64,000 nucleotides of DNA from SVQP01 sp045606685 (GTDB lineage Bacteria > Bacillota > Clostridia > Oscillospirales > CAG-272). The notes under the pieces were generated by a model. The model did not search any database and was not told the DNA's origin. It saw only the letters and a program-made list of their open reading frames with translations. The stretch lies in NCBI GenBank assembly GCA_045606685.1, contig JAZUSJ010000081.1, positions 10,869 to 74,868 of the forward strand, written 5' to 3'. Positions 7,341 to 16,334 of the stretch are shown here, one piece after another. Made by a program: the position numbers and the translations under genes. Every line of letters begins with the position of its first letter. Positions within the stretch are counted from its first letter, which is position 1.

Positions 7341-8417
7341 TTATTTATCATCATCAAACAGCGATACCTGATTTGCGACGCCGCCTTTGCCCGCAGGAGA
7401 TGCAGAGCGAATGCCGAGATGCTCGTATGCCAGCTTGGTCACGCATCTGCCGCGCGGTGTACGTGACAAAAATCCCAGCTGCATCAGATAAGGCTCGTAT
7501 ACATCCTCAATGGTCACAGCCTCCTCGCCAATGGTTGCCGCCAGCGTATCAAGGCCAACGGGGCCGCCGTCATAGAACTTGATGATAGCCTCCATCATTC
7601 TGCGGTCGGTGTTGTCAAGTCCCAGTTCGTCAATCTCCAGCTTGTTGAGCGCATAGCCGGCAATTTCGGAATCGATGGTATCCTTACCGCTGACCATGGC
7701 AAAGTCACGCACGCGCTTGAGCAGGCGGTTGGCAATACGCGGCGTGCCTCTGGAGCGGGATGCAATCTCATAAGAGCCGTCGTCGGTAATGGCAATGCCG
7801 AGAATGCCTGCGCTGCGACGCACGATCTGTGCAAGTTCTTCGGGTGTGTAAAGTTCCAGCTTGAGCAGGACGCCAAAGCGGTCGCGTAAGGGGGTTGTAA
7901 GCTGTCCTGCGCGCGTAGTCGCTCCGATCAGCGTGAATTTGGGCAGATCGATACGGATGCTTCTTGCCGCAGGGCCTTTACCGATGATGATATCCAGCGC
8001 GTAATCCTCCATCGCAGGGTACAGAATTTCTTCAACCGAGCGTGAAAGACGGTGGATCTCGTCAATAAACAGCACGTCACCCTCGTTGAGGTTGGTCAGA
8101 AGTGCTGCCAGATCGCCTTGCTTTTCAATGGCCGGCCCGGAGGTGATGCGGATATTGACACCAAGCTCGTTGGCAATGATGTTGGAAAGTGTGGTTTTAC
8201 CCAAGCCGGGAGGGCCATACAGTAACACATGGTCAAGCGACTCCCCGCGCATTTTGGCAGCCTCAATGTAGACCTTCAGATTCTCCTTCGCCTTGTCCTG
8301 GCCGATATAGTCGCCCAACGCCTTGGGGCGCAGGGAAGAATCTATATCGGAGTCTTCAGGGGAGTAGTCGGTGGAAACGATGCGGTTTTCAAAATCAAAT
8401 TCTTGTTCGTCAAACAT
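7341..8417 (-). CDS. ruvB: Holliday junction branch migration ATPase RuvB
   Basis: The 358-residue AAA+ motor that, with RuvA, drives branch migration of Holliday junctions in the cytoplasm. Visible are Walker A GPPGLGKTT near residue 67, Walker B LFIDEIHR near 116, the sensor segment GATTRAG near 165, and the C-terminal winged-helix region. Length is normal for the family. AAGGAGG precedes the ATG, which lies 12 bp after the ruvA stop, so ruvA and ruvB are translated from one message. Confidence 0.97.
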   Translation of the reverse strand: MFDEQEFDFENRIVSTDYSPEDSDIDSSLRPKALGDYIGQDKAKENLKVYIEAAKMRGESLDHVLLYGPPGLGKTTLSNIIANELGVNIRITSGPAIEKQGDLAALLTNLNEGDVLFIDEIHRLSRSVEEILYPAMEDYALDIIIGKGPAARSIRIDLPKFTLIGATTRAGQLTTPLRDRFGVLLKLELYTPEELAQIVRRSAGILGIAITDDGSYEIASRSRGTPRIANRLLKRVRDFAMVSGKDTIDSEIAGYALNKLEIDELGLDNTDRRMMEAIIKFYDGGPVGLDTLAATIGEEAVTIEDVYEPYLMQLGFLSRTPRGRCVTKLAYEHLGIRSASPAGKGGVANQVSLFDDDK

Positions 8418-8429
8418 GCCGTATCCTCC

Positions 8430-9041
8430 TTACATCAGCTTTTTGAGTGCCTGGCGGATAATCTCCTCCAGCGTCATCTGGTCGGTAGGCATGGATTTGA
8501 GCACGTTGGTGGCCTCAGCTCTTTGGTAACCAAGCACCATCAGAGCGTCCAGTGCTTCGGTCAGCTTGCCGCGTGCAGGAGCGCTGCCCTTGGCGGATAC
8601 TGCTACGTCGGGCGTTGCTGCAAAATCGTTGCCGCGTTCTTTGATCAGTTTGTCTTTCAGCTCAAGTACGATCCTTGCTGCAGTCTTAGGTCCTACACCG
8701 CTGGCTTTGGAAATGGCTTTGGTATCCTCTGTGCAAACTGCCAGCGCAAATTTTTCGGGTGTCAGAAGCGAGAGAATGGACATGGCGGCCTTGGGGCCAA
8801 CACCGGAAACGGTGATCAGCATTTGGAAAGAGGAAAGCTCTGTTTCATCGGAAAAGCCGAACAGCTCAATGCCATCCTCGCGGACAGCCAGATACGTATA
8901 AAGCTTAGCCGCGTTGCCCGAAAGGGGCAGGCGGTCGTATGTGTTTTGGCTAACCGTCAGCTTATAGCCAACGCCGCCTGCATCGATCACGGCAAATCCC
9001 GTGCTTTTATGCGCAAGCGTGCCGCTTATATAGTAGTACAT
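8430..9041 (-). CDS. ruvA: Holliday junction DNA-binding protein RuvA
   Basis: The ATG at 9041, seven bases after AAGGAG, gives a 203-residue protein beginning MYYYISG, typical of RuvA; upstream codons in the same frame are noncoding. An N-terminal OB fold, helix-hairpin-helix segments around VSGVGPKAA (about 75-85) and ASGVGPKTA (about 110-120), and a C-terminal domain III that contacts RuvB are all recognisable. RuvA tetramers hold the four-way junction while RuvB pumps DNA. ruvC, often in the same operon in other bacteria, is encoded divergently 3 kb away. Confidence 0.96.
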   Translation of the reverse strand: MYYYISGTLAHKSTGFAVIDAGGVGYKLTVSQNTYDRLPLSGNAAKLYTYLAVREDGIELFGFSDETELSSFQMLITVSGVGPKAAMSILSLLTPEKFALAVCTEDTKAISKASGVGPKTAARIVLELKDKLIKERGNDFAATPDVAVSAKGSAPARGKLTEALDALMVLGYQRAEATNVLKSMPTDQMTLEEIIRQALKKLM

Positions 9042-9055
9042 AAAATCTCCTTGAA

Positions 9056-9083
9056 AGCCACGGAGCGCAGTTGCTCCGTGGCT
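9056..9083. terminator. Hairpin between the YfhO gene and ruvA
   Basis: Eleven-base arms (AGCCACGGAGC and complement) have a six-base loop. On the minus strand it is followed only by TTTC, so read-through into ruvA is likely; it could act as a partial terminator or processing site. Confidence 0.5.
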
Positions 9084-9090
9084 GTATTTT

Positions 9091-11919
9091 TTATTGTGGT
9101 TGCGTGTCTGTCGGCGGTGTTTCGTCGGAAGGTTCCTGCGGAGCATCAGGCAAATCTGACTGTGCGGGAGCTGCTGCAGGCTCGGGGATCCTGAAAAATT
9201 CACCGTAGCCTCGGATGCGGCGAAGCTTGCTTTCAAAGATGATCAAAAGGAAGAACCCAATCACGGAAATGACGGATATTGTGGTTCCAAGCACAAGCTC
9301 CTTGGGACAATAGCGCATTTCAACCGTATGCTCACCGGCACCTTCGATATAGTAACCCACAAGCGCATTGGCAAGCTCAATCGTTTCCACCTTTTGGCCG
9401 TCAACGGTTATCTGCCAGCCCTTATCGTAGGGAATGGTCGTGGTGATCAGCTGCTTTTCAGCGGTGGTCGTGATAGTGCCGGGCAGATAATCCTCGCGAT
9501 AGTGATCGGGATCGATCTGCACATTTCCTTGCTGCAATCTTGTAATGGCTTGCTTGAATACTTCCATATCAAGCGTGTAGATAAATGGCTTTTCAAGGTC
9601 CTGCTTGATATAGAAGTTATCATAATCATTCTTGATGGTCAGTTTAAGCTCAAGATCGTTCTTGTCAATACTTCCGATCGAGACAATTCTCCAGGTATTG
9701 TTGTCGCCCCACTTACCAACAGATTTTCCGTTTGCTGTCATGTTGACTTGTCTGGAATATACGGTGGGGAAGTAAACAAACAATTCGGTGTTTCTGGGAA
9801 CTTCGTATTTAAACGTGATCGTACCGCCATCGCCCTTATAAAGATCGTGCTTGGCAGCCGAGCCCTTGGTAACGTCCTTTGTGGTCATGGAGATCTGCTT
9901 GCCGGGAACAAAGATCTGCAGAGTTTCTTCTTCGCCAAGCATCATGGAGATCATAGCGTTCATACGCTCAAAGGGATTCTCGTAATCGTCGAGTGCAAAG
10001 TCTGCAAAGGAGTTGTCGACCGCATAAGCTATGCTCATCGCATAAGGGTTCTGATATACAACGTAAGTTTCGTTGTCATAATCGTCCGAATCGAATCTCG
10101 GCTCTCCGTAGTACAAGTCATAATCCTTATCCGTCATGATATACTTGATACCGAGCAGGGAGTCGCTGACCGGTGTTTCACCTTGATACTGTGACCAGTG
10201 GGACTTGGAGGAATATCCCATCATGCGAAGGAAATAGATGGTATCTGCGTTGAGCGTTGAGGTCGAGTTGGAAAGACCGCGGATCTGGAGTGCAAGGTTG
10301 TCGTTGAGCTTGCGGTGGTAGGTCTTTTCCATACGGTAGAATGAGGTATCATTTTCCTGTACGGTATTGATGATTGGCCTTACCGTATCAAGATAGTCGT
10401 TATAGTAGGAGTATTTAGTAAAGGTAACGTCCTTATCAAGGTCGTTGAGATCGCAAAGGCCGCTGATAAACATTTCCACGCACACAAAGAACACAAGCAC
10501 ACAGGATACCAGCTCTTTGTTTTTGACACGCGGCATGACACAAACGATAATGGTATATACGATCAGACAACCGATCGTCAGCCACACGGTCTGGAAATCA
10601 TGAACGTCAACGTATTCGTTGAGATCCTCCTTGATGATGGCTGAGAATTCTTGAAGAATGATTACGCCAAGACCAATGAGTGCTGCAATGCTGACCATGG
10701 GCTTGCGGCTGACTGTGCGCAGATTGGTAAATGCACGGTAGGCCATGACGATCAAGAAGAAGCATAGCATGAAGCTGTAGCGATTGTTAAGCCAGTTGGG
10801 CTTCTGGAAGCCGTGCCATACGAGGTCGATCGAGCTGGTCACAAAGCTAAACACGAAAATGGTGATCAGAACAGCATAAGCAACCTTTTCACCGGTCTTG
10901 AACTTCTTATTAAAGAAGAACATGGGAACCAGCAGCAGCGTCAGCACACCGCAATATACAAATGGAAGTCCTGCGGGGCGGACAGTGTCATAAGAGGAAG
11001 GCAGGAACTTATAGAACAACTCTAAGAAATTGAATCTTGAAGCGAAAGCCCAGTTGGGATCCGAGAAATCGTTCTTACCGAATGTCAGCGAGTAATATGC
11101 TGTGAAAATGATGAAGGCCGAGATGCCGATGGCAAGTAAAGAGTAAAATCCGATACGCATGAACGAACGGATGCCGTGCAGCCTCTCATTGTATGGGTTA
11201 TTGGAGTGCTTGAAGCCCCAGAGATAAGCAAAGAAGTAAATGGCAACTGCAATGCAGACCATGTATCCGATATAGTAGTGGCTGACAAGCGTCAAGGTCA
11301 GGAAAATTACGAACACCTTGTATTTTCCGTATTTGATCAGCTGTTCAACACCGTACATGACCAGCGGGAACCAGATGACTGCGTCGATCCACATGGTGTT
11401 GTTCTGCTGCACGACACAGTAAGACATGAGCGCATACATGACCGAGAAAGCAATGATGCCGATGCGGTTGATGCGCGCTTCAGACTGATGGAGGTAGAAC
11501 GCCATGGTGCCTGCACACAGTGCTGCCTTGACCATGAACATAAAGAGCAGCGCTTCCAGCATTCTTTCCTCGGGAAATAGGCAAACAAGATAAGAAAAGG
11601 GACTTGCGATGTAGTATTCGTAAATACCCATGAACTCACCGCCAAGCGCACGTGAGAATGAGTAAATGATACTCGTATCACCGTTGACAACAAAATTGCG
11701 TAGTGCTTCAAAGAAGTAAACATACTGTCCGTTCAAGTCAAGCACAAGCACGCATCCATTGCCAAACGGGTACAGGCCACGTGCCAAGTACATCAGATAG
11801 ACCAGCACGGCAGGGATGAGCATGGCAATCAGTATATACCAATATTCGGAGATGAAATTGGTAGCTTTAGTTTTACATTTGAGAAGTCCGTCCTTATTGA
11901 CGGCGGTATTGAGTTTCAT
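9091..11919 (-). CDS. YfhO-family polytopic membrane glycosyltransferase
   Basis: The 942-residue protein has about a dozen hydrophobic helices in its first half, beginning around residue 28, and again near the C-terminus. A large extracytoplasmic region follows, then a Pro/Ala/Glu/Asp-rich cytoplasmic tail. The YfhO family (GT-C-like fold) includes Bacillus proteins linked to glycosylation of lipoteichoic acid and other wall polymers. That role is transferred by family resemblance and not shown here. Its start overlaps the DUF951 stop by one base (TAATG), indicating translational coupling. An early Gly-Leu-Tyr-Pro-Phe-Gly segment typical of the family is present. Confidence 0.85.
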   Translation of the reverse strand: MKLNTAVNKDGLLKCKTKATNFISEYWYILIAMLIPAVLVYLMYLARGLYPFGNGCVLVLDLNGQYVYFFEALRNFVVNGDTSIIYSFSRALGGEFMGIYEYYIASPFSYLVCLFPEERMLEALLFMFMVKAALCAGTMAFYLHQSEARINRIGIIAFSVMYALMSYCVVQQNNTMWIDAVIWFPLVMYGVEQLIKYGKYKVFVIFLTLTLVSHYYIGYMVCIAVAIYFFAYLWGFKHSNNPYNERLHGIRSFMRIGFYSLLAIGISAFIIFTAYYSLTFGKNDFSDPNWAFASRFNFLELFYKFLPSSYDTVRPAGLPFVYCGVLTLLLVPMFFFNKKFKTGEKVAYAVLITIFVFSFVTSSIDLVWHGFQKPNWLNNRYSFMLCFFLIVMAYRAFTNLRTVSRKPMVSIAALIGLGVIILQEFSAIIKEDLNEYVDVHDFQTVWLTIGCLIVYTIIVCVMPRVKNKELVSCVLVFFVCVEMFISGLCDLNDLDKDVTFTKYSYYNDYLDTVRPIINTVQENDTSFYRMEKTYHRKLNDNLALQIRGLSNSTSTLNADTIYFLRMMGYSSKSHWSQYQGETPVSDSLLGIKYIMTDKDYDLYYGEPRFDSDDYDNETYVVYQNPYAMSIAYAVDNSFADFALDDYENPFERMNAMISMMLGEEETLQIFVPGKQISMTTKDVTKGSAAKHDLYKGDGGTITFKYEVPRNTELFVYFPTVYSRQVNMTANGKSVGKWGDNNTWRIVSIGSIDKNDLELKLTIKNDYDNFYIKQDLEKPFIYTLDMEVFKQAITRLQQGNVQIDPDHYREDYLPGTITTTAEKQLITTTIPYDKGWQITVDGQKVETIELANALVGYYIEGAGEHTVEMRYCPKELVLGTTISVISVIGFFLLIIFESKLRRIRGYGEFFRIPEPAAAPAQSDLPDAPQEPSDETPPTDTQPQ

Positions 11920-12140
11920 TAGGCTTGATCCTTTCCTGTATTTTGCTCCCCATCGGAACCAGTGATGCTCTTTATCGATTTTTCAAGCTTGATGCGATCC
12001 ACGTTCATATCACGCCCGCAGCCCTTGCACACAATGCGCACCACGCTGCCGACTCGCATGACCAAAAAGTCTGAGCATCCACAGGGATGCGGCTTTTTGA
12101 GGTGCAGAATATCGCCTGCCTGTATTTTGATAATGTTCAT
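11919..12140 (-). CDS. DUF951 small basic/zinc-ribbon-like protein
   Basis: A 73-residue protein of the DUF951 family. Its core is a His-Pro-Cys-Gly pair followed by Cys-x-x-Cys-Gly (KPHPCGCSDF and CKGCGRDM) with a basic MNVDRIKLEK strand, as in small nucleic-acid-binding folds. The function is unknown. It commonly sits near housekeeping genes in Firmicutes; here it is translationally coupled to the YfhO-type gene. A promoter is visible upstream at 12205-12233. Confidence 0.85.
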   Translation of the reverse strand: MNIIKIQAGDILHLKKPHPCGCSDFLVMRVGSVVRIVCKGCGRDMNVDRIKLEKSIKSITGSDGEQNTGKDQA

Positions 12141-12159
12141 AGTGATTCTCCGTTTTTTG

Positions 12160-12193
12160 GATCTGCTTTGCGGAGCTTTCCGTCGAAAGCAGA
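12160..12193. other. Hairpin in the 5' UTR of the DUF951-yfhO-ruvAB transcript
   Basis: ATCTGCTTT and AAAGCAGAT pair around a 16-base loop that contains a second small GC stem. It lies between the promoter and the DUF951 start. A regulatory role is possible but unsupported. Confidence 0.35.
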
Positions 12194-12204
12194 TAATCTA
12201 TCCT

Positions 12205-12233
12205 ATTATACCATAATTTGATCCGTTTGTAAA
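12205..12233 (-). promoter_or_regulatory. Housekeeping promoter of the DUF951-yfhO-ruvAB run
   Basis: On the minus strand, TTTACA (12228-12233) and TATAAT (12205-12210) are 17 bp apart. Confidence 0.8.
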
Positions 12234-12281
12234 CGATTATTCGGATAATATTATAAAAAAATAAAAATTAATAAATAGTAT

Positions 12282-12310
12282 TTGACATGTAAAGAAAAAG
12301 GTGGTATAAT
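12282..12310 (+). promoter_or_regulatory. Perfect-consensus promoter of ruvC
   Basis: TTGACA at 12282-12287 and TATAAT at 12305-12310 have a 17-bp spacer, divergent from the minus-strand promoter just upstream. Confidence 0.85.
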
Positions 12311-12354
12311 TTAGGATGAATTATTATGGAATATTGTTGCCGATGGGAGGAATT

Positions 12355-12852
12355 ATGGTCATACTTGGTATTGACCCCGGACTTGCGATCGTAGGTTGGG
12401 GCGTGGTTTCATATGACGGTGTGAGATTTCGCACGCTGGGGTACGGTTCTATCAATACTCCCGCGGGGACTCCGACACAAGATCGACTTGAAATGATCTG
12501 GCAGGGCATGAACGAGCTGTTCGAGCGATACAAGCCGGATCAGATGGCGGTAGAAGAGCTATTCTTCAATACCAACGTCACAACAGGCATTGCGGTTGCT
12601 GAGGCACGCGGTGTGATTCTGCTTTCGGGTATCCAGCACGGCATCAGAGTTGCGGAATATACGCCGCTGCAGGTCAAGCAAGCAGTTGTCGGATATGGCA
12701 GAGCCGAAAAAAAACAGGTGATCACTATGGTCACCACGCTTTTGGGGCTGCCAAAGCCGCCCAAGCCCGACGATACGGCAGACGCTCTTGCCATTGCCGT
12801 TTGCCACGCGCACAGTGGCTGCTCAAGACTTGCGAATTACTATAACAAATAA
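12355..12852 (+). CDS. ruvC: Holliday junction resolvase RuvC
   Basis: The ATG at 12355 follows GGGAGG and gives 165 residues beginning with the catalytic Asp in GIDPG; the earlier ATG at 12316 is too close to the promoter. The RNase-H-like active site is complete: Asp in GIDPG, Glu in AVEELFF (about 68), and the Asp pair in KPDDTADALA (about 140-145). It cleaves four-way junctions processed by RuvAB. It heads the plus-strand run containing a methyltransferase and the ECF transporter genes, 20 bp from the next start. Confidence 0.96.
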   Translation: MVILGIDPGLAIVGWGVVSYDGVRFRTLGYGSINTPAGTPTQDRLEMIWQGMNELFERYKPDQMAVEELFFNTNVTTGIAVAEARGVILLSGIQHGIRVAEYTPLQVKQAVVGYGRAEKKQVITMVTTLLGLPKPPKPDDTADALAIAVCHAHSGCSRLANYYNK

Positions 12853-12871
12853 CACGACTTGGAGAAAAACA

Positions 12872-13732
12872 ATGTGGTATTCTGAAAATTGGAAGGATTA
12901 TGAACTTCTCGACACCTCGGACGGTGAGCGTCTGGAGCGTTGGGGAAAATATATTTTAGTAAGGCCCGATCCGCAGATCATTTGGAAGGGAGTAGCAGAC
13001 CATCCGGCATGGAAGCGCGCTGACGGTGTGTACCGTCGCTCCTCTTCGGGCGGCGGCAGTTGGGTAAAGAACAAGCTGCCCGAATCATGGAACATCTCCT
13101 ATGGGGATTTGCATTTCGTGCTGCGTCCAATGGGCTTTAAGCACACGGGACTTTTTCCGGAGCAGGCAGCTAACTGGGATTGGTTCTCGGATCTGATCCG
13201 CAAGGCTGACAGACCGGTCAAGGTGCTGAACCTGTTTGCATATACGGGCGGTGCAACTGTCGCAGCAGCGGCAGCGGGTGCATCCGTCGTACACGTGGAT
13301 GCTGCAAAGGGAATCGTGGCACAGGCTAAGGAAAACGCGGCACTTTCAGGACTTGAAAGCGCGCCTATCCGTTACATTGTGGACGATTGCAAGAAATTTG
13401 TTGAGCGCGAGATCAGACGCGGCAATAAATACGATGGCATCATCATGGATCCACCCTCTTATGGCAGAGGCCCTAACGGTGAGGTTTGGAAGCTGGAGGA
13501 TTGCGTGGATGAATTTGTCGGGCTTGCCTCACAGCTGCTCTCGGATCAGCCGCTCTTTTTCCTGATCAACTCTTATACGACAGGTCTTTCTCCCATGACC
13601 ATGAGTTATTTGCTTGACCTGAACGTCAAGCGCAAATTCGGCGGTCGTGTGGAATCGGGTGAGCTTGGCCTGAAGGTCACACGCACGGGCAGCTATCTGC
13701 CTTGCGGTGCAAGCTCCCGTTGGCAGAGGTGA
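12872..13732 (+). CDS. Class I SAM-dependent methyltransferase, RlmI-like
   Basis: The ATG at 12872 follows TTGGAG, giving 286 residues. The SAM-binding motif I VLNLFAYTGGAT (about 118-129), an acidic motif II near VVHVDAAKG, and the catalytic MDPPSYGRG motif (about 190) match the 23S rRNA cytosine methyltransferase RlmI/RlmK group. It lacks an N-terminal PUA domain of normal length; the first 100 residues are a short substitute. rRNA is the probable substrate, but the target base cannot be read. The stop is two bases before the ecfA1 ATG. Confidence 0.85.
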   Translation: MWYSENWKDYELLDTSDGERLERWGKYILVRPDPQIIWKGVADHPAWKRADGVYRRSSSGGGSWVKNKLPESWNISYGDLHFVLRPMGFKHTGLFPEQAANWDWFSDLIRKADRPVKVLNLFAYTGGATVAAAAAGASVVHVDAAKGIVAQAKENAALSGLESAPIRYIVDDCKKFVEREIRRGNKYDGIIMDPPSYGRGPNGEVWKLEDCVDEFVGLASQLLSDQPLFFLINSYTTGLSPMTMSYLLDLNVKRKFGGRVESGELGLKVTRTGSYLPCGASSRWQR

Positions 13733-13734
13733 GT

Positions 13735-14604
13735 ATGGCTTTTATAGAGATTAAGAATCTTGCTTATTCGTACGTCACGGATACCGATGGTCAGGGAGTT
13801 CCCGTTTTGCGCGGTGTCGATCTTGCTATAGAGCGCGGAGAGTACGTGGCGATTCTCGGCAGAAACGGTTCAGGCAAGTCAACGCTTGCCAAGCTGCTCA
13901 ATCTTGTCATTGACGATTTTGACGGTGCAAGCGGTGAGATCGTTGTGGATGGTATGAGCATACTTTCCGAGGATATGACTGAGGATATGGCTTTCGATCT
14001 TCGTAAAAAAGTTGGCATGGTATTCCAGAACCCCGATAATCAGCTGGTAGCAACCGTTGTAGAAGAAGATGTTGCTTTCGGTCCGGAGAATCTTGGACTT
14101 GATCCCAAGGAGATCAGACGTCGCGTGGATGAAGCGCTTGCTACGGTCGGCATGACCGAGTTTGCCAAAAGAGAACCCCACAGACTTTCCGGCGGGCAGA
14201 AGCAGCGCGTTGCGATCGCGGGTGTGATTGCTATGATGCCCGATTGCATTATTTTTGACGAATCCACGGCTATGCTGGATCCGATTGGCCGCAAGGAAAT
14301 CGTGGCAACCATGGAAAAGCTCAACCGTGAGCATGGCATTACCGTGCTGACAATTACCCACTATATGGAGGAGGCTGTACGTGCGGATCGCGTGGTCGTT
14401 CTTAATGACGGCAAGATAGCCATAGAGGGAACGCCCAACGAGGTATTCTCGGATGCAAAGGCGCTTCGCAATGCGGGACTTGAGCTGCCGCAATGCGCAC
14501 AGCTGCTTGAAGCTCTTGCCAAAGAGGGGATGCCGATCTGTGAATGCGGTATAACCCCTGAGGAGTGCGCGCGTATCATCATAGAGGCAGGAGGTGCTGT
14601 GTGA
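13735..14604 (+). CDS. ecfA1: ECF transporter ATPase subunit A1
   Basis: A 289-residue ABC ATPase beginning MAFIEIKNLAYSY, with ribosome site CAGAGGTGAG. Walker A is GRNGSGKST (about 43), the Q-loop region VFQNPDNQLVA is of the EcfA/CbiO type, and LSGGQKQR is the signature. The Walker B region is IIFDESTAML, in which Glu is followed by Ser-Thr-Ala. The His switch is TITHYMEE. Together with EcfA2 and EcfT it powers vitamin or metal uptake through interchangeable S subunits. Its stop overlaps the ecfA2 start (TGATG). Confidence 0.94.
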   Translation: MAFIEIKNLAYSYVTDTDGQGVPVLRGVDLAIERGEYVAILGRNGSGKSTLAKLLNLVIDDFDGASGEIVVDGMSILSEDMTEDMAFDLRKKVGMVFQNPDNQLVATVVEEDVAFGPENLGLDPKEIRRRVDEALATVGMTEFAKREPHRLSGGQKQRVAIAGVIAMMPDCIIFDESTAMLDPIGRKEIVATMEKLNREHGITVLTITHYMEEAVRADRVVVLNDGKIAIEGTPNEVFSDAKALRNAGLELPQCAQLLEALAKEGMPICECGITPEECARIIIEAGGAV

Positions 14605-15461
14605 TGCCGGCAAAGCTTGAATTACAGAATGTGTCGTATTATTACGGCAAGGGTACTGCTTTTGAGGTCAAGGCTCTTGATAATGTCAGCTTTTGTATCA
14701 ATACAGGCAGTATCACGGGATTGATCGGTCATACCGGCTCGGGCAAATCCACTCTTGCACAGCTTTTCAACGGCCTTGAAAAGCCGACAGAAGGCAAAGT
14801 ATTGTTGGACGGTTGCGATATCTGGGACAAAAAATATAAAGGAAATCGAATCTGCTTCCGTGTAGGACTTGTGATGCAGTATCCGGAATATCAACTGTTT
14901 GAAGAGACTGTATATGATGATATTGCCTTTGGCCCGCGCAATATGGGCCTTGAGGATGAGGAGATCAAAAAGAGGGTTTCTGACGCGGTTGCATTCGTAG
15001 GCTTGTCGCCTGAGGTCATGCAGCAATCTCCCTTCGATCTTTCGGGCGGGCAGAAGCGCCGCGTTGCAATTGCGGGGATTATGGCCATGCAGCCCGAGCT
15101 GCTTGTGCTGGATGAGCCTGCAGCGGGACTGGATCCTTCGGGCAGAGCCGAAATATTCGGTGGCATCAAGAAATACAGGGATACCACGGGCGCGACTGTG
15201 CTGATCATCAGCCACAGTATGGAGGACATGGCGGAATACTGTGACGATATCATTGTCATGAATCGCGGTGCTGTGATGCTCAGCGGCGCCAAGGATGACA
15301 TCTTTTCGGATAGCGACTGCTTGATAGAGGCAGGCTTGGATATTCCGCAGATCACGCGCGTCATGCGCATTCTGAAGCAAAACGGTATAGAGATCGATGA
15401 CTCCTGCTGTACGAAGGACAGGGCTGTTGCAGAGTTGCTTCGTGCCTTGAAAAAGAAATAA
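14604..15461 (+). CDS. ecfA2: ECF transporter ATPase subunit A2
   Basis: A 285-residue ABC ATPase whose ATG overlaps the ecfA1 stop. Walker A is GHTGSGKST (about 40), the Q-loop segment is VMQYPEYQLFEETV as in EcfA2, the signature is LSGGQKRR, Walker B is LLVLDEPAAGLDP and the switch is IISHSMED. It forms the asymmetric ATPase pair with EcfA1. No S component was found in the window, as expected for a group II module whose substrate-binding subunits are encoded elsewhere. Confidence 0.94.
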   Translation: MPAKLELQNVSYYYGKGTAFEVKALDNVSFCINTGSITGLIGHTGSGKSTLAQLFNGLEKPTEGKVLLDGCDIWDKKYKGNRICFRVGLVMQYPEYQLFEETVYDDIAFGPRNMGLEDEEIKKRVSDAVAFVGLSPEVMQQSPFDLSGGQKRRVAIAGIMAMQPELLVLDEPAAGLDPSGRAEIFGGIKKYRDTTGATVLIISHSMEDMAEYCDDIIVMNRGAVMLSGAKDDIFSDSDCLIEAGLDIPQITRVMRILKQNGIEIDDSCCTKDRAVAELLRALKKK

Positions 15462-15483
15462 ATCATATAGGGAACTGTTATTC

Positions 15484-16308
15484 ATGAAAAATATAGCATT
15501 GGGACAATATTATCCCGTAAGGTCTCCCTTGCACAAATTAGATCCTCGCATCAAGCTGGTGCTTGCCATGCTGTATATCGTAGCAGCATTTTTATGCAAG
15601 AATCTGCTTGGCTTTGCCTTATTGACAGCATCGGCTGTTTTGATGGTCGTGCTTAGCCGTGTTCCGCTCAAAACGGTGCTTGGCAGCTTGAAGGTCGTGG
15701 TTTTTGTGCTGATACTCACGGTTGCGATCAATATTTTCCTGACCAAGGAAGAGGGAGTTGAACCGCTGCTATCCTTTTGGATCTTTGAGATCTATAAAAA
15801 AGGACTATACAGCGCATTATTTATCGCCATTCGTATTCTTTGCATGATCATAGGCACGTGTATGCTGTTGACCTACACGACCACACCGATTGCCCTGACG
15901 GACGCATTGGAAAGATTGCTAACGCCGCTTCGTTATATCAAGCTGCCTGTGCATGAATTTTCCATGATGATGTCAATCGCGCTGCGCTTTATTCCCACCA
16001 TTATGGAAGAAGCTGAGAAGATCATGGCAGCACAAAAGGCAAGAGGCGCAGGATTTACCGAGGGAAATCTGATCAAAAGGATCAAGTCGCTCATCCCCAT
16101 TCTGATCCCGTTGTTTGCATCGGTGTTCAGAAGAGCATTTGAACTGGCTACGGCTATGACTTGCCGTTGCTATCGCGGCGGGGACGGCAGAACGCGCATG
16201 ACGACCATGCGTCTGCATGCAGCGGATATAGTTGTACTCGCAATTAGCGTGATTGCGTTGGCGGGCATCGTATCCTGCAATTACTGGAATATCGGATATA
16301 CACTTTAG
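15484..16308 (+). CDS. ecfT: ECF transporter transmembrane subunit T
   Basis: A 274-residue membrane protein with five to six hydrophobic helices. The family motifs are visible: an N-terminal HKLDPRIKL region and the two coupling-helix Ala-Arg-Gly type motifs, seen as AQKARGAGF (about 190) and the TCRCYRGG region (about 225). EcfT links the ATPases to an S subunit. It follows ecfA2 by 22 bp and completes the energising module. Confidence 0.93.
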   Translation: MKNIALGQYYPVRSPLHKLDPRIKLVLAMLYIVAAFLCKNLLGFALLTASAVLMVVLSRVPLKTVLGSLKVVVFVLILTVAINIFLTKEEGVEPLLSFWIFEIYKKGLYSALFIAIRILCMIIGTCMLLTYTTTPIALTDALERLLTPLRYIKLPVHEFSMMMSIALRFIPTIMEEAEKIMAAQKARGAGFTEGNLIKRIKSLIPILIPLFASVFRRAFELATAMTCRCYRGGDGRTRMTTMRLHAADIVVLAISVIALAGIVSCNYWNIGYTL

Positions 16309-16334
16309 TTTTTAGAATGTTACGGGAGGAAAAG

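Noticed and set aside
13735..16308. Complete ECF transporter with substrate assignment
   Set aside because: No S component is encoded nearby, so no substrate can be named.
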